A DNA stretch of 64,000 nt from NCBI GenBank assembly GCA_031394735.1, contig JANMXI010000012.1:30387-94386 (forward strand). The letters run 5' to 3'. A program made the translations under genes and the position numbers. The notes beneath the pieces were generated by a model that did not search any database, was not told the DNA's origin, and was given only the letters and a program-made list of their open reading frames with translations. Shown piece by piece: positions 45,242 to 54,108 of the stretch (positions are counted from its first letter, which is position 1; every line of letters begins with the position of its first letter). Source of the stretch: TMP-86 sp031394735 (GTDB taxonomy: Bacteria > Pseudomonadota > Gammaproteobacteria > Steroidobacterales > Steroidobacteraceae).

Positions 45242-46735
45242 ATGGCTACACCTTCCGTCAGTTTGCAGCCCGCGTTGCCCTCGGCGCCGCCGCCCGTACC
45301 GCCTTCGGCACGTGCTCCGGACGAGTCTGCGCAGGTCAGTTCCAAACCGGAAGGCTTTGCCGGCGCGATGAAACACGCGCAGGCGCAGCAGAAAGCGCCC
45401 GATCGGGTGCAATCTCGCAAGCGCGAAGCCAATGCCGCGGACACTCCCGTGCCACGTGCGCGCGTCAAAGCCGAACGCAAACCCGCCGCCAAGACCGATG
45501 CGTCGCCGGACGCCGCCGGAACGAATCCGCCGCTTGCCGGCAAGAAATTGCCGCCCGCTGCCGATTCCGACGCCGCGAGCGACGCTGCGCCCCAGGTCCA
45601 AGTTGCGAACGCGCCGCCGACCAATGGGGTGCCGGTACCGGTCGCGGCGCTGTTGCTGCAGCCGGTGTCTGCAACGGAATCCACCGCACCGGCCGGATCC
45701 GTTACGGGGCAGGCTCCCGTCAATGCATCGCCCGCGCCTCCCGCGGCGCCCGCGCCGATCGCAACGGCATCGCTGCCGCTTGCACCTGAAAGCACCCATG
45801 GCTCGGGCTTGCCGGCGGTGGTGCATAACAGTGCACAAAAGCCCGACATAGCGCCGAAATTCGCGGCCACGCCCAATCCCGCGGCACCGCCCGCAGCGCA
45901 TTCTGCCGCAGCCGCCACCGACACCATTCCGACGCCGTCCTTTGCCGCGGATCCCCTCGTCGGGGCGGTGGCGGCAGGCTTGGCCGCGGCCGTCACGACT
46001 CCGGTGGACCCCGCTGCCACCGGCAAACCCAAGGTCAGCGTCGCAGCGGGTGCAAACCCGGGCTCGACCGGTTCCTCGCTCAATTCCGCTGCCGAGGTCG
46101 CGTCGTCATCAGCGGCGCAGGCGCTGATCAGCAACCCCGTATCCGCATTGAATGCCAGCGCGCCGGGCGCAGATCGGGACGCGGGATCACGCGGCGCAGC
46201 GCAGGTGCTGTCCTTGGGCGCTGCGGCACCGGATGCGACATCCCCGACAGCGACTGCAGCCGTGAACACGCCCGCGACTGCGGCGGCCAGTGCCGCGGAC
46301 CCTGCGGTGTTCAAATTGCATCAGGGCCTGGACTCGCCGGATTTTCCGCAAGCCCTGGCCGACAAGGTGGCCTGGCTGGTCGACAAGGACATCGGCAGCG
46401 CCAAACTGCAGATCAATCCACCGCAACTGGGCCCGATCGACGTGCATATCGAAGTGCAGGGCGACAAGGCGCAGGTGTGGTTGAGCGCACACAGCGTGGT
46501 GACCCGCGAGGCGCTGGAGGCCTCCTCGCCGAAGCTGCGTGACATGCTCGGTTCGCAGGGCTTTGCGCAGGTGAGCGTGGACGTGTCGCAACGTTCTTTT
46601 CAGGACCGTTCCGCACCGTCCCCGCAGACTCAATGGCTGCCGACCGCTGCGCGCAATCATCCTGACGAGTTGTTCTCCGCGCCGGCTGCTCAGCCCAGAC
46701 GTCTGGGCCCGGGAGCGCTCGACGCCTACGCCTGA
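45242..46735 (+). CDS. fliK: FliK, hook-length control protein
   Basis: 497 residues. The first 365 are Ala/Pro/Thr-rich and probably unfolded, as suits a secreted ruler; the C-terminal domain (about 370-460) has the FliK core LQINPPQLGPIDVHIEV with VTREALEASSPKLRDML. It measures the hook and switches FlhB to filament export. The ATG at 45242 gives a leader of about 3 nt from the sigma-54 site; a TTG at 45194 overlapping the fliJ stop would allow a longer product on the upstream transcript. Confidence 0.9.
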   Translation: MATPSVSLQPALPSAPPPVPPSARAPDESAQVSSKPEGFAGAMKHAQAQQKAPDRVQSRKREANAADTPVPRARVKAERKPAAKTDASPDAAGTNPPLAGKKLPPAADSDAASDAAPQVQVANAPPTNGVPVPVAALLLQPVSATESTAPAGSVTGQAPVNASPAPPAAPAPIATASLPLAPESTHGSGLPAVVHNSAQKPDIAPKFAATPNPAAPPAAHSAAAATDTIPTPSFAADPLVGAVAAGLAAAVTTPVDPAATGKPKVSVAAGANPGSTGSSLNSAAEVASSSAAQALISNPVSALNASAPGADRDAGSRGAAQVLSLGAAAPDATSPTATAAVNTPATAAASAADPAVFKLHQGLDSPDFPQALADKVAWLVDKDIGSAKLQINPPQLGPIDVHIEVQGDKAQVWLSAHSVVTREALEASSPKLRDMLGSQGFAQVSVDVSQRSFQDRSAPSPQTQWLPTAARNHPDELFSAPAAQPRRLGPGALDAYA

Positions 46736-46757
46736 TCGCTTTTGGCGGTTGAGCGAT
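46735..46757 (+). terminator. Weak hairpin after fliK
   Basis: ATCGCT pairs with AGCGAT across an 11-base loop, directly after the fliK stop. There is no T-run, so this is at best a weak terminator or pause site before the dehydratase gene. Confidence 0.35.
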
Positions 46758-46769
46758 TAGACTAGCGGC

Positions 46770-47747
46770 ATGCAAGCCATTCAAGATTTCACCGTCGCCG
46801 ACATTCAGGCCGCGCAGCTCAAGCTCACCCCGCACCTCGCGCGGACACCGGTCATGACGCTGTACAGTCCGCAGGTTCAAGCCGCACTCGGACCGCAGAC
46901 CCGCGTCACGCTCAAGCTGGAGTTGTTTCAGCGCACGGGCAGCTTCAAGGCGCGCGGCGCGCTCACCAATGTGTTCGCGCTGAACGCGCAACAACTGGCG
47001 CGCGGCATCACGGCCGTCAGCGCCGGTAATCATGCGATCGCGGCGGCATTTGCCGCGCAGGTTGCCGGCACCAGCGCCAAGGTCATCATGATCGAAACCG
47101 CCAATGCGTTGCGCATCGCGCGCAGCCGCGGCTATGGCGCGGAGGTGCTGATGGCCGGCAATGCGCACCAGGCGTTCGCACAAGCCGAACAGATCATGCG
47201 CGAGGAAGGGCGCGCCATGATTCACCCTTTCGAAGGTCGCAACACCGCGCTGGGCACGGCGACGCTCGGCGCCGAGTTTCTGCAGCAGGTGCCGGATCTG
47301 GATGCCGTGATCGTGCCGATCGGCGGCGGGGGATTGTGCGCCGGCGTCGCGGCGGCGGTGAAATTGCTGGCGCCGGGCTGCAAAGTTTATGGCGTGGAGC
47401 CCGAAGGCGCCGACTCGATGCATCGCAGCTTTGCGGCGGGCTCGGTGCAATGCATCGATCGTGTCGCCACCATCGCTGACAGCCTGGGCGCGCCGTACGC
47501 GATGCCCTATACCTTTTCGCTGTGCCGTCGATTCGTGGATGAACTGGTGATGATCACCGATGATCAGATCAAATCCGCGATGCGTCTGTTGCTCGAAGAT
47601 GCGAAGCTCGCCGTGGAGCCCGCAGGCGCTGCCGCCACCGCCGCCATGATGGGGCCGCTGCGCGAACGCATCACCGGCAAGAAGGTCGGCATCATCGTCT
47701 GCGGAGCGAATATCGATGCGGCCAGCTTTCTGCGCCTGTTGAACTGA
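46770..47747 (+). CDS. PLP-dependent threonine/serine dehydratase
   Basis: 325 residues, a single fold-type II PLP domain without the ACT-like regulatory tail of biosynthetic IlvA. The PLP lysine is in GSFKARGA (Lys60) and the phosphate-binding loop is GGGG (185-188). It likely deaminates threonine or serine to 2-oxobutyrate or pyruvate. Related racemases share these motifs and cannot be ruled out. It sits between fliK and fliL and runs, with a 1-base gap, into a two-component pair, an unusual neighbourhood. Confidence 0.87.
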   Translation: MQAIQDFTVADIQAAQLKLTPHLARTPVMTLYSPQVQAALGPQTRVTLKLELFQRTGSFKARGALTNVFALNAQQLARGITAVSAGNHAIAAAFAAQVAGTSAKVIMIETANALRIARSRGYGAEVLMAGNAHQAFAQAEQIMREEGRAMIHPFEGRNTALGTATLGAEFLQQVPDLDAVIVPIGGGGLCAGVAAAVKLLAPGCKVYGVEPEGADSMHRSFAAGSVQCIDRVATIADSLGAPYAMPYTFSLCRRFVDELVMITDDQIKSAMRLLLEDAKLAVEPAGAAATAAMMGPLRERITGKKVGIIVCGANIDAASFLRLLN

Positions 47748-47748
47748 C

Positions 47749-48432
47749 ATGCACGTCCTGATCGTCGAGGACGATGCGACTGCGCGCGCCTATCTGACCA
47801 AGGCGTTGCGCGAGGCCGGCCACACGGTCGATGCCGCGGGCGATGGCATTGAAGGACTGCATAGGGCCACCTCGACCGCGTTCGATGTGGCCATCGTCGA
47901 CCGCATGCTGCCCAAACTCGACGGACTGGCGATGATCCAATCCCTGCGCGCCACGGCACGCAAGACGCCGGTGCTGATCCTCAGTGCGTTGGGGGAGGTC
48001 GACGATCGCATCACCGGCTTGCGGGCCGGCGGCGATGACTATCTGACCAAGCCTTACCATCTGGCCGAACTGCTCGCCCGCGTCGATGCCCTTGCCCGCC
48101 GCGGCGATGTGACTGATTCTGCGTCGATTGCGAAGTTGAAAGTGGCCGATCTGGAATTGGATCGCATGACCCGGCGCGTGACCCGCAACGGCAAAAAGAT
48201 CGAGCTGACGGCGCGCGAATTTCAGCTTCTCGAGTATCTGATGCGGCACAGCGGGCAGGTGGTCACGCGCACGATGCTGCTCGAAGGTGTCTGGGACTAT
48301 CACTTCGATCCACAGACCAATGTGATCGATGTGCATATCAGCCGATTGCGCCACGCCATCGACAAGGATTTTGACAAGGCGCTGCTGCATACGGTGCGCG
48401 GCGCCGGTTACAGTCTGCGCGAAGAGGAATAA
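47749..48432 (+). CDS. OmpR/PhoB-family response regulator
   Basis: 227 residues: receiver domain with acidic pair in VEDDA, phospho-acceptor Asp51 in IVDRMLPKLDG and KPYHLAEL, then a winged-helix domain (LTAREFQLLEYLMRHSGQVV and VIDVHISRLRHAID). It binds DNA as a phosphorylated dimer. The start is 1 base after the dehydratase stop and the kinase begins 2 bases after it, so the three genes form one unit. Targets are unknown. Confidence 0.92.
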   Translation: MHVLIVEDDATARAYLTKALREAGHTVDAAGDGIEGLHRATSTAFDVAIVDRMLPKLDGLAMIQSLRATARKTPVLILSALGEVDDRITGLRAGGDDYLTKPYHLAELLARVDALARRGDVTDSASIAKLKVADLELDRMTRRVTRNGKKIELTAREFQLLEYLMRHSGQVVTRTMLLEGVWDYHFDPQTNVIDVHISRLRHAIDKDFDKALLHTVRGAGYSLREEE

Positions 48433-48434
48433 TC

Positions 48435-49814
48435 ATGTCCGGCGAACACCGTTTCGCCGGTGTGCTCGCCACCTCGCGATTTCGCATCGCCATCGTCTAT
48501 TCGCTGGTCTTTTCGCTCGGCGCCGCGCTGTTGTTGAGCATCGTGTACCTCGCCGTGTCGAATGTCGTCGACAGCGGCACCGACAATTTGATCGAGGCCG
48601 AGGTGCAGGGACTGCGGGAACAGTACCGCGTGCTGTCGCGCGACGACTTCATCGAACTCATCGAACAACGATCCCAAGCCCAGGACGTCCGCGGTGCGGT
48701 GTACCTGCTGGTGGACCCGCAGTCGCGTCCGGTGGCGGGCAATGTGCCCGAGTGGCCGGCAAGCACCGACGCGCAGGGAAAATGGCTCGAATTCGTGGTC
48801 TCCGTGCCCTTCGGGGACGAAACGCGCGAGCACGAGATGCGTGCGCGCCGTTTCGTGTTGCCGGGCGGCTATCGGATGTTGGTGGGCCATGACGTGCAGG
48901 AGCGGCACGATGTCAAACGCCTGATGCTGCAGGGTCTGGTCGTCGCCGTGTTGCTGACGCTGTTATTGGGGTTGGGCGGAGGCTACTGGATGGGGAGGCG
49001 CATTCTCGCGCAGGCCGGCGCCGTCTCCGCGGTTGCGCAGCAGATCATGCGCGGCGACCTCTCGCAGCGCCTCCCCGTGCAGCATGCGGACGATGAGATC
49101 GATGCGTTGGCGCGCGATATCAACAGCATGCTGGACAAGATCGAACAACTCACGTTGGGCATGCGGACCGTGCTGGACAGCGCCGCGCACGATCTGCGCA
49201 CGCCGCTGAACCGGCTGCAGTCACGCGCGGAAGCGGGGCTTGCCATCGTGCCGCCCGGCTCGCCGGCGCACCAGGTGCTCGAGCAGGTCAGCACCGAGGT
49301 CGATCGCATGCGCAGCACCCTGGATGCGCTGCTGCGGATTGCGCTGGCTGAAACCGGCACCGTGGCGCGCGAGAGCGTGGACCTGTCGGAACTGGTCTCG
49401 AGCATGGTCGAGCTCTATGCACCGGTCTGCGACGAGCGCGGACTCGCCTTCGATGCGCAGATCGCCACGGGCGTCACGGTGTTCGGCAGCCGTCAGTTGC
49501 TGGCGCAGGCGCTGGCGAACCTGTTGGACAACGCGCTCAAATTCACGCCGCGCGGCGGACGCATCCAGCTGCGGTTGCGAGCGGCGCCGGATGGCCCAGA
49601 GGTCAGCATCGCCGACAATGGTCCGGGAATTCCACAGGACAAGCGCGAAATGGTGCTGGGGCGCCGTGTGCGGCTGGATGAGGCTCGCGACCTTCCCGGC
49701 TCGGGTCTGGGCCTGTCGCTGGTCGCCGCCGTCACCAAACTGCATGGCGCGCGTCTGCTTCTGGGTGATGCGCAGCCGGGTTTGGACGTGACGCTGCAGT
49801 TTCCATTGCCGTAG
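48435..49814 (+). CDS. Membrane sensor histidine kinase
   Basis: 459 residues. Membrane segments at about 17-43 and 164-186 bound a periplasmic sensor of about 120 residues without a recognised fold; HAMP (about 187-240), HisKA with AAHDLRTPLNRLQ (His252) and HATPase (NLLDNALKFTPRGG, DNGPGIP, GSGLGLSLV) follow. It is the partner of the response regulator directly upstream. It resembles QseC/TctE-type kinases; the signal is unknown. Confidence 0.92.
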   Translation: MSGEHRFAGVLATSRFRIAIVYSLVFSLGAALLLSIVYLAVSNVVDSGTDNLIEAEVQGLREQYRVLSRDDFIELIEQRSQAQDVRGAVYLLVDPQSRPVAGNVPEWPASTDAQGKWLEFVVSVPFGDETREHEMRARRFVLPGGYRMLVGHDVQERHDVKRLMLQGLVVAVLLTLLLGLGGGYWMGRRILAQAGAVSAVAQQIMRGDLSQRLPVQHADDEIDALARDINSMLDKIEQLTLGMRTVLDSAAHDLRTPLNRLQSRAEAGLAIVPPGSPAHQVLEQVSTEVDRMRSTLDALLRIALAETGTVARESVDLSELVSSMVELYAPVCDERGLAFDAQIATGVTVFGSRQLLAQALANLLDNALKFTPRGGRIQLRLRAAPDGPEVSIADNGPGIPQDKREMVLGRRVRLDEARDLPGSGLGLSLVAAVTKLHGARLLLGDAQPGLDVTLQFPLP

Positions 49815-49930
49815 GTCCGCCGTGGCAGCGCCTCGCCGGCCGCGCCAAAATTCTGACGCGCGCTCCGGAGCACTGCACTTCGTGCGCGCTAAGTCTCTGA
49901 GCACAAAAGAATAAAAACACGCCGAGTGGC

Positions 49931-49947
49931 GTGGTACAGAACTTGCT
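49931..49947 (+). promoter_or_regulatory. Sigma-54 promoter of the fliL operon
   Basis: GTGGTACA-N4-TTGCT: GG at 49933-49934 and GC at 49945-49946, 12 bases apart. The predicted start is about 49958, leaving 34 nt before the fliL ATG with GAGGA in between. It restarts flagellar transcription after the inserted dehydratase and two-component genes. Confidence 0.82.
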
Positions 49948-49991
49948 TGCATGCCTTACGTACGAACTTAATCGCGTGAGGAATTGCAAAC

Positions 49992-50558
49992 ATGGCAGCA
50001 GCAGCAGCAGAAGAAGAAGCCGAAGCCGTACCGCCGCCTGCGCCCAAAGGGCCGGGCATCGTTGGCAAGCTGATCAATGGGGTCGGTATTTTCGGGTTGT
50101 GCTTGAGCGCCGTGATCGCCGGCGGCTTCGTCAACGACAAATTGCATCCGCTGCCGGATTTGAAGCTGGGTCCCGACGGCAAGATCACCGCCATCGTACC
50201 GGTGAAGGTGGAGCATGGTGAACATGGGGAGGTGGTCGGCAAGGCCGCCATCTACTACGCCATCGATCCGCCGCTGGTGGTGAACTTCGAGGATTCCGCC
50301 GCGGTGCGCTTCCTGCAGATCACCGTCGAACTCATGGCGCGCGATCAAAAGGCAATCGACGGCGTGCAGAAGAACGTGCCGTTGATCCGCAACAACCTGC
50401 TGCTGCTGATCAGCAACCGCGACTACAAGACGCTGATGTCGCGCGAGGGCAAGGAAAAATTGCGCCAGGAGGCGCTTACCGAGGTGCGCAACATCTCCAA
50501 AAAGGAAGGTGCGCCACCGGTCGATGACCTGCTGTTCACCAGTTTCGTGGTGCAGTGA
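49992..50558 (+). CDS. fliL: FliL, stator-associated membrane protein
   Basis: 188 residues. One membrane segment near the N-terminus (about 28-47, IFGLCLSAVIAGG) follows an Ala/Glu start; the periplasmic domain contains DPPLVVNFEDSAAVRFLQIT and RNNLLLLISNRDYKTLM, typical of FliL. It surrounds and supports the stator. First gene of the fliL-flhG transcription run. It overlaps fliM by one base (TGATG). Confidence 0.9.
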   Translation: MAAAAAEEEAEAVPPPAPKGPGIVGKLINGVGIFGLCLSAVIAGGFVNDKLHPLPDLKLGPDGKITAIVPVKVEHGEHGEVVGKAAIYYAIDPPLVVNFEDSAAVRFLQITVELMARDQKAIDGVQKNVPLIRNNLLLLISNRDYKTLMSREGKEKLRQEALTEVRNISKKEGAPPVDDLLFTSFVVQ

Positions 50559-51550
50559 TGAGCACACCTGCTGATGAAGCCGTGCCCGGACGAGGGCCAA
50601 CCGATGTTCCGGCTGCGACCGCCGCGACGAGTGCGGTGATCTCTGATGAGGAAGCCTCCGCACTGCTGGAAAATTCGGCGCGTGACGGCGTGCGCGTCTT
50701 CGATATTACCGCCAACCGAATCAATCGCATGCGCCTGCCAAACCTGGAATACGTCGCCAAGACCTTTGCCCTGCGCGCCGGCACGTCGCTCACCAATCTG
50801 CTGGGGCGCGAAACGGTGGTCAAGTTCGATTCATTGGATCGCGGCAAGTCGGCTGATCTGCTGGCCGCATTGCCCAATCCGGCCAGCGTGGCAGTGGTGC
50901 GATTCAAGCCTTTGCCGGACTTCGCCTTGTTGAGCGTCGATCCACCGCTGCTGCTGGCGTTGCTGGACGGCTTTTTCGGCGGCTCGGGCCGCGTCTCCAA
51001 CGATCCGCTGGCGGCGGCGTCGCCGGCGGCACAGCGCTTTCTCGGCGTCATGCTGCGCGGTCTGGCGGGTGATGTCGCCGCCGCCTGGGCGCCGGTCGCG
51101 CCGCTTGAACTCGAGGTGGTCAAGCAGGAGCACGATGCGCGGTTCATCCAGATCGGTGCGCCGCAAGACAGTCTTATCATCGTCAAATTCAGCATCGAAT
51201 TCGGCGGCACCAACGGCGTCTTTCAATGGCTGCTGCCCGAGGCGCAAATCGCACCGGTGCGTGAGGCGCTGAGCGCGGACGGCAGTTCCCAGCATGCGAA
51301 GCCGCAGCAATCGTGGGCGCCGACCTTGAGCGCAGCGCTGCAGTCGGCGCAGATCGAAACGCGGGCCGTCCTTGGGTCTGCACAGATCTCGCTGCGCGAG
51401 CTGGTGCTGCTATCACCCGGCGATGTCATTCCCATCGAGGCGCCTGAGCAAGTGGTGTTGATGGCCGAGGACGTCCCGCTGTATCTGGGTCGCTTCGGCG
51501 TCTCGCAGGGACACAACGCACTGAGAATTCTGAACGGAGTTGCATCATGA
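50558..51550 (+). CDS. fliM: FliM, rotor switch protein
   Basis: 330 residues. The middle domain keeps the GGSG loop (LLDGFFGGSGRVSND), and the C-terminal FliN-like domain has ISLRELVLLSPGDVIPIEAP. The CheY-binding peptide, usually near the extreme N-terminus as LSQDEIDALL, appears here as ISDEEASALL at about residue 28, with the central Ile and Asp replaced. Start at ATG 50558 overlapping the fliL stop; GTG at 50555 is also possible. fliN overlaps by 4 bases. Confidence 0.92.
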   Translation: MSTPADEAVPGRGPTDVPAATAATSAVISDEEASALLENSARDGVRVFDITANRINRMRLPNLEYVAKTFALRAGTSLTNLLGRETVVKFDSLDRGKSADLLAALPNPASVAVVRFKPLPDFALLSVDPPLLLALLDGFFGGSGRVSNDPLAAASPAAQRFLGVMLRGLAGDVAAAWAPVAPLELEVVKQEHDARFIQIGAPQDSLIIVKFSIEFGGTNGVFQWLLPEAQIAPVREALSADGSSQHAKPQQSWAPTLSAALQSAQIETRAVLGSAQISLRELVLLSPGDVIPIEAPEQVVLMAEDVPLYLGRFGVSQGHNALRILNGVAS

Positions 51551-51894
51551 GCACAGCCGAGACCAAAGGTGAGGGCGCCGCGCGGGCTCAGTTTGGCGAT
51601 CTGGGCGCCAATGCCGGTCAGCTGGCTGCTAAGGAAATGAACATCAATCTGATCCTCGACGTCGCGGTGACACTGTCGTTGGAAGTCGGCCGCGCGCGCA
51701 TGTCGGTTCGCGATCTGCTGCAACTTGCGCCGGGCGCGATCGTCGAGTTGGACCGGCTTGCCGGTGAGCCGCTCGACGTGCTGGTGAACGGCGTGCGTAT
51801 TGCACGTGGCGAGGTCGTGGTCGTGAACGAGAAGTTCGGCATCCGTCTCACCGACGTCGTCAGCCAGACCGAGCGCATGGAGCATGTGCAATGA
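51547..51894 (+). CDS. fliN: FliN, rotor switch protein
   Basis: 115 residues. The C-terminal SpoA domain is typical: LDVAVTLSLEVGRARMSVRD, APGAIVELDRLAGEPLDVLV and VVVNEKFGIRLTDV. It forms the base of the C ring and docks the FliH-FliI complex. It overlaps fliM and fliO by 4 bases each (ATGA). Confidence 0.95.
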   Translation: MSTAETKGEGAARAQFGDLGANAGQLAAKEMNINLILDVAVTLSLEVGRARMSVRDLLQLAPGAIVELDRLAGEPLDVLVNGVRIARGEVVVVNEKFGIRLTDVVSQTERMEHVQ

Positions 51895-52253
51895 CCAACG
51901 CGTCAGCCACCATCAATACGCTCCCCGCGGGCGGGCTGATGCAGCTGACCTTCAGCCTGGTATGCGTCGTGGGATTGATCTTTGCGATCACCTGGCTCGT
52001 GAAACGCTTCAATCTGGCATCGCCGCGCAACAGCCGCGCGATGGCGGTGTTGGATGAACTGTCCTTGAGTCCGCGCGAGAAGCTGGTGCTGGTGCGGGTG
52101 GGCGATGCGCAGGTGTTGCTGGGCGTGGGGTCGAACGGACTGACACCGCTGACGCCGCTGCCATCGCGCATCGACATGCCGCCGCCGGCCGCAACGATGA
52201 GCTTTGCCGAACGGTTGCGCGTGGCGGTGCAGGGTCAGGGAGGCGGACGATGA
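51891..52253 (+). CDS. fliO: FliO, export gate assembly protein
   Basis: 120 residues with one membrane segment at about 15-36 (TFSLVCVVGLIFAITWLV) and a cytoplasmic part containing LSPREKLVLVRVGDAQVLLG, the FliO pattern. It stabilises FliP during gate assembly. It overlaps fliN and fliP by 4 bases each. Confidence 0.9.
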   Translation: MTNASATINTLPAGGLMQLTFSLVCVVGLIFAITWLVKRFNLASPRNSRAMAVLDELSLSPREKLVLVRVGDAQVLLGVGSNGLTPLTPLPSRIDMPPPAATMSFAERLRVAVQGQGGGR

Positions 52254-53026
52254 GTGCTCCTCGCCATATCGCGGCAGGCGGTGTGCTGTTCGCTTCGCTG
52301 GCCGTACTTGCGCTGGCGCTGTTGCCTCCCTCGCATGCGCTGGCGCAGGCGGCAATGCCTGCCATCGCGGTCAAGACCGGTGCGGGCGGCGCGCAGACTT
52401 ATTCACTGACCTTCCAGGTTCTGATCCTGATGACGGCGTTGACCATGCTGCCGGCGATCCTGCTGTCGATGACAGCCTTCACGCGCATCATCATCGTGCT
52501 GTCGATTCTGCGTCAGGCGCTGGGCATGGCGCAGACGCCGCCCAATCAGGTGCTGACGGGCCTGGCCTTGTTTCTCACCTTCTTCGTCATGAGCTCGGTG
52601 ATCACGCAGTCCTTCGACACCGGCATCAAGCCGTATCTGGACGGCAAGCTCAGCGGCGAGCTGGCCATCGACAACACGCTCAAACCCTTGAAGGGATTCA
52701 TGCTGGCGCAGACGCGCGAATCCGATCTGTCCCTGTTCACCAAGCTATCGGGCAAAGGCGCATTCCGATCGGCGGAGGATGTGCCGCTGTCGGTGCTAAT
52801 GCCCACGTTTCTCACCAGCGAACTGAAGACGGCGTTTCAGATCGGGTTCATGGTGTTCATCCCCTTCCTGGTCATCGATCTGGTTGTGGCCAGCGTGCTG
52901 ATGTCCATGGGCATGATGATGCTGTCGCCCATGCTGGTATCGCTGCCATTCAAGATCATGCTGTTCGTGCTGGTCGATGGATGGACGTTGTTGATGGGCA
53001 CGCTGGCGTCGAGTTTTCACTTATGA
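52250..53026 (+). CDS. fliP: FliP, export gate protein
   Basis: 258 residues. A cleavable signal (about 1-31) precedes four membrane segments; LTMLPAILLSMTAFTRIIIV and PPNQVLTGLALFLTFFVM are the family signature, and EDVPLSVLMPTFLTSELKTA precedes the last pair. Five FliP with FliQ and FliR form the secretion channel. It overlaps fliO and fliQ by 4 bases each. Confidence 0.96.
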   Translation: MSAPRHIAAGGVLFASLAVLALALLPPSHALAQAAMPAIAVKTGAGGAQTYSLTFQVLILMTALTMLPAILLSMTAFTRIIIVLSILRQALGMAQTPPNQVLTGLALFLTFFVMSSVITQSFDTGIKPYLDGKLSGELAIDNTLKPLKGFMLAQTRESDLSLFTKLSGKGAFRSAEDVPLSVLMPTFLTSELKTAFQIGFMVFIPFLVIDLVVASVLMSMGMMMLSPMLVSLPFKIMLFVLVDGWTLLMGTLASSFHL

Positions 53027-53292
53027 CGCCCTCGATGGTGCTGGACCTCGGCCACAACGCGCTCATCGTCACCTCGATGATTGCCGCGCCGCTGTTGCTG
53101 GTGGCGCTGCTGGCAGGATTGGTGATCGGCATGTTGCAGGCGGCCACGCAGATCAACGAAGCCACCTTGAGCTTCATTCCCAAATTGTTGATGCTGGTGC
53201 TGACCTTGTTTGTCGCCGGACCGTGGATGCTGCGGGTCCTCATCGACTACACGCACGATCTCTACGCCAGCATTCCCAATGTGATCGGTTGA
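53023..53292 (+). CDS. fliQ: FliQ, export gate protein
   Basis: 89 residues from the ATG at 53023, which overlaps the fliP stop (ATGA). Two membrane hairpin helices with the FliQ pattern LIVTSMIAAPLLLVALLAGL and QAATQINEATLSFIPKLL. Four copies join FliP and FliR in the secretion channel. The product ends ASIPNVIG, and fliR follows after 6 bases. Confidence 0.95.
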   Translation: MTPSMVLDLGHNALIVTSMIAAPLLLVALLAGLVIGMLQAATQINEATLSFIPKLLMLVLTLFVAGPWMLRVLIDYTHDLYASIPNVIG

Positions 53293-53298
53293 GCGCGC

Positions 53299-54108
53299 AT
53301 GGCGGCGGCGCAGGAAGTGTCGATCGATGCGGCGGAAATCGCCGCAACAGTGCTGACAATCTGGTGGCCCCTGTTGCGCGTCGGCGGATTCGTATTGGCG
53401 GCGCCGATCATCGGTTCCTCCCTCGTACCGCGGCGTACACGCATCGCGTTTTCACTGGCGCTCGCGTTCATTCTGGCACCGCTGGCGCCGGTGCCGGCGT
53501 CGTTGAGCATCTTCTCCGGCGCCGGCGCGTTGGCAAGCGTAAATCAGGTGTTGATCGGTCTGGCCATCGGCATGACGGTGCAGTTGGTGTTCGATGCGCT
53601 GGCGCTGGCCGGCCAGACCGTGTCGATGACCATGGGGCTGGGATACGCGACGCTGGTGGATCCCCAGCGCGGCGCGAACACGGCGGTGCTCGGCCAGATG
53701 TTCACCATTCTGGGTACGTTGGTGTACCTGTCGGTCGATGGTCATCTGGCATTGCTGGGGTCCTTTGCGCGCAGCTTTCAAACCCTTCCCATCGGCGCCA
53801 CGCCGCTGGACCGCGACTTTTTCGGCGCCGTCGCCGGATGGGGAGCGCGGGTGTTTGAGTCCGGCCTGTTGATTGCGCTGCCCGCCACCGTGGCGCTGAT
53901 CATCGTGAATCTCGCGCTCGGCGTGGTGACGCGCGCCGCGCCGCAGCTGAATTTGTTCGGCATCGGCTTTCCCATCACCATGCTGGCGGGATTTTTCGCG
54001 CTCATCGTCGGCATGGACAGCCTCATGACCGGCATGGGTCATCTCATTGAAGAGGCGCTCGGCGTTGCGGCGGATCTGGTCTCCACCGCAGCGCCGCGTG
54101 TGCATTGA
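53299..54108 (+). CDS. fliR: FliR, export gate protein
   Basis: 269 residues with about six membrane segments. LLRVGGFVLAAPIIGSSLVP and PRRTRIAFSLALAFILAP at the start and LNLFGIGFPITMLAGFFAL near the end are FliR landmarks. It closes the FliP5-FliQ4-FliR1 channel. The stop overlaps the flhB ATG by one base (TGATG). Confidence 0.95.
   Translation: MAAAQEVSIDAAEIAATVLTIWWPLLRVGGFVLAAPIIGSSLVPRRTRIAFSLALAFILAPLAPVPASLSIFSGAGALASVNQVLIGLAIGMTVQLVFDALALAGQTVSMTMGLGYATLVDPQRGANTAVLGQMFTILGTLVYLSVDGHLALLGSFARSFQTLPIGATPLDRDFFGAVAGWGARVFESGLLIALPATVALIIVNLALGVVTRAAPQLNLFGIGFPITMLAGFFALIVGMDSLMTGMGHLIEEALGVAADLVSTAAPRVH

Noticed and set aside
49850..49900. Terminator after the histidine kinase gene
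   Set aside because: GC-rich self-complementary pieces (GCGCGC, GCAC/GTGC) are present, but no T-run follows, so a rho-independent terminator cannot be claimed.
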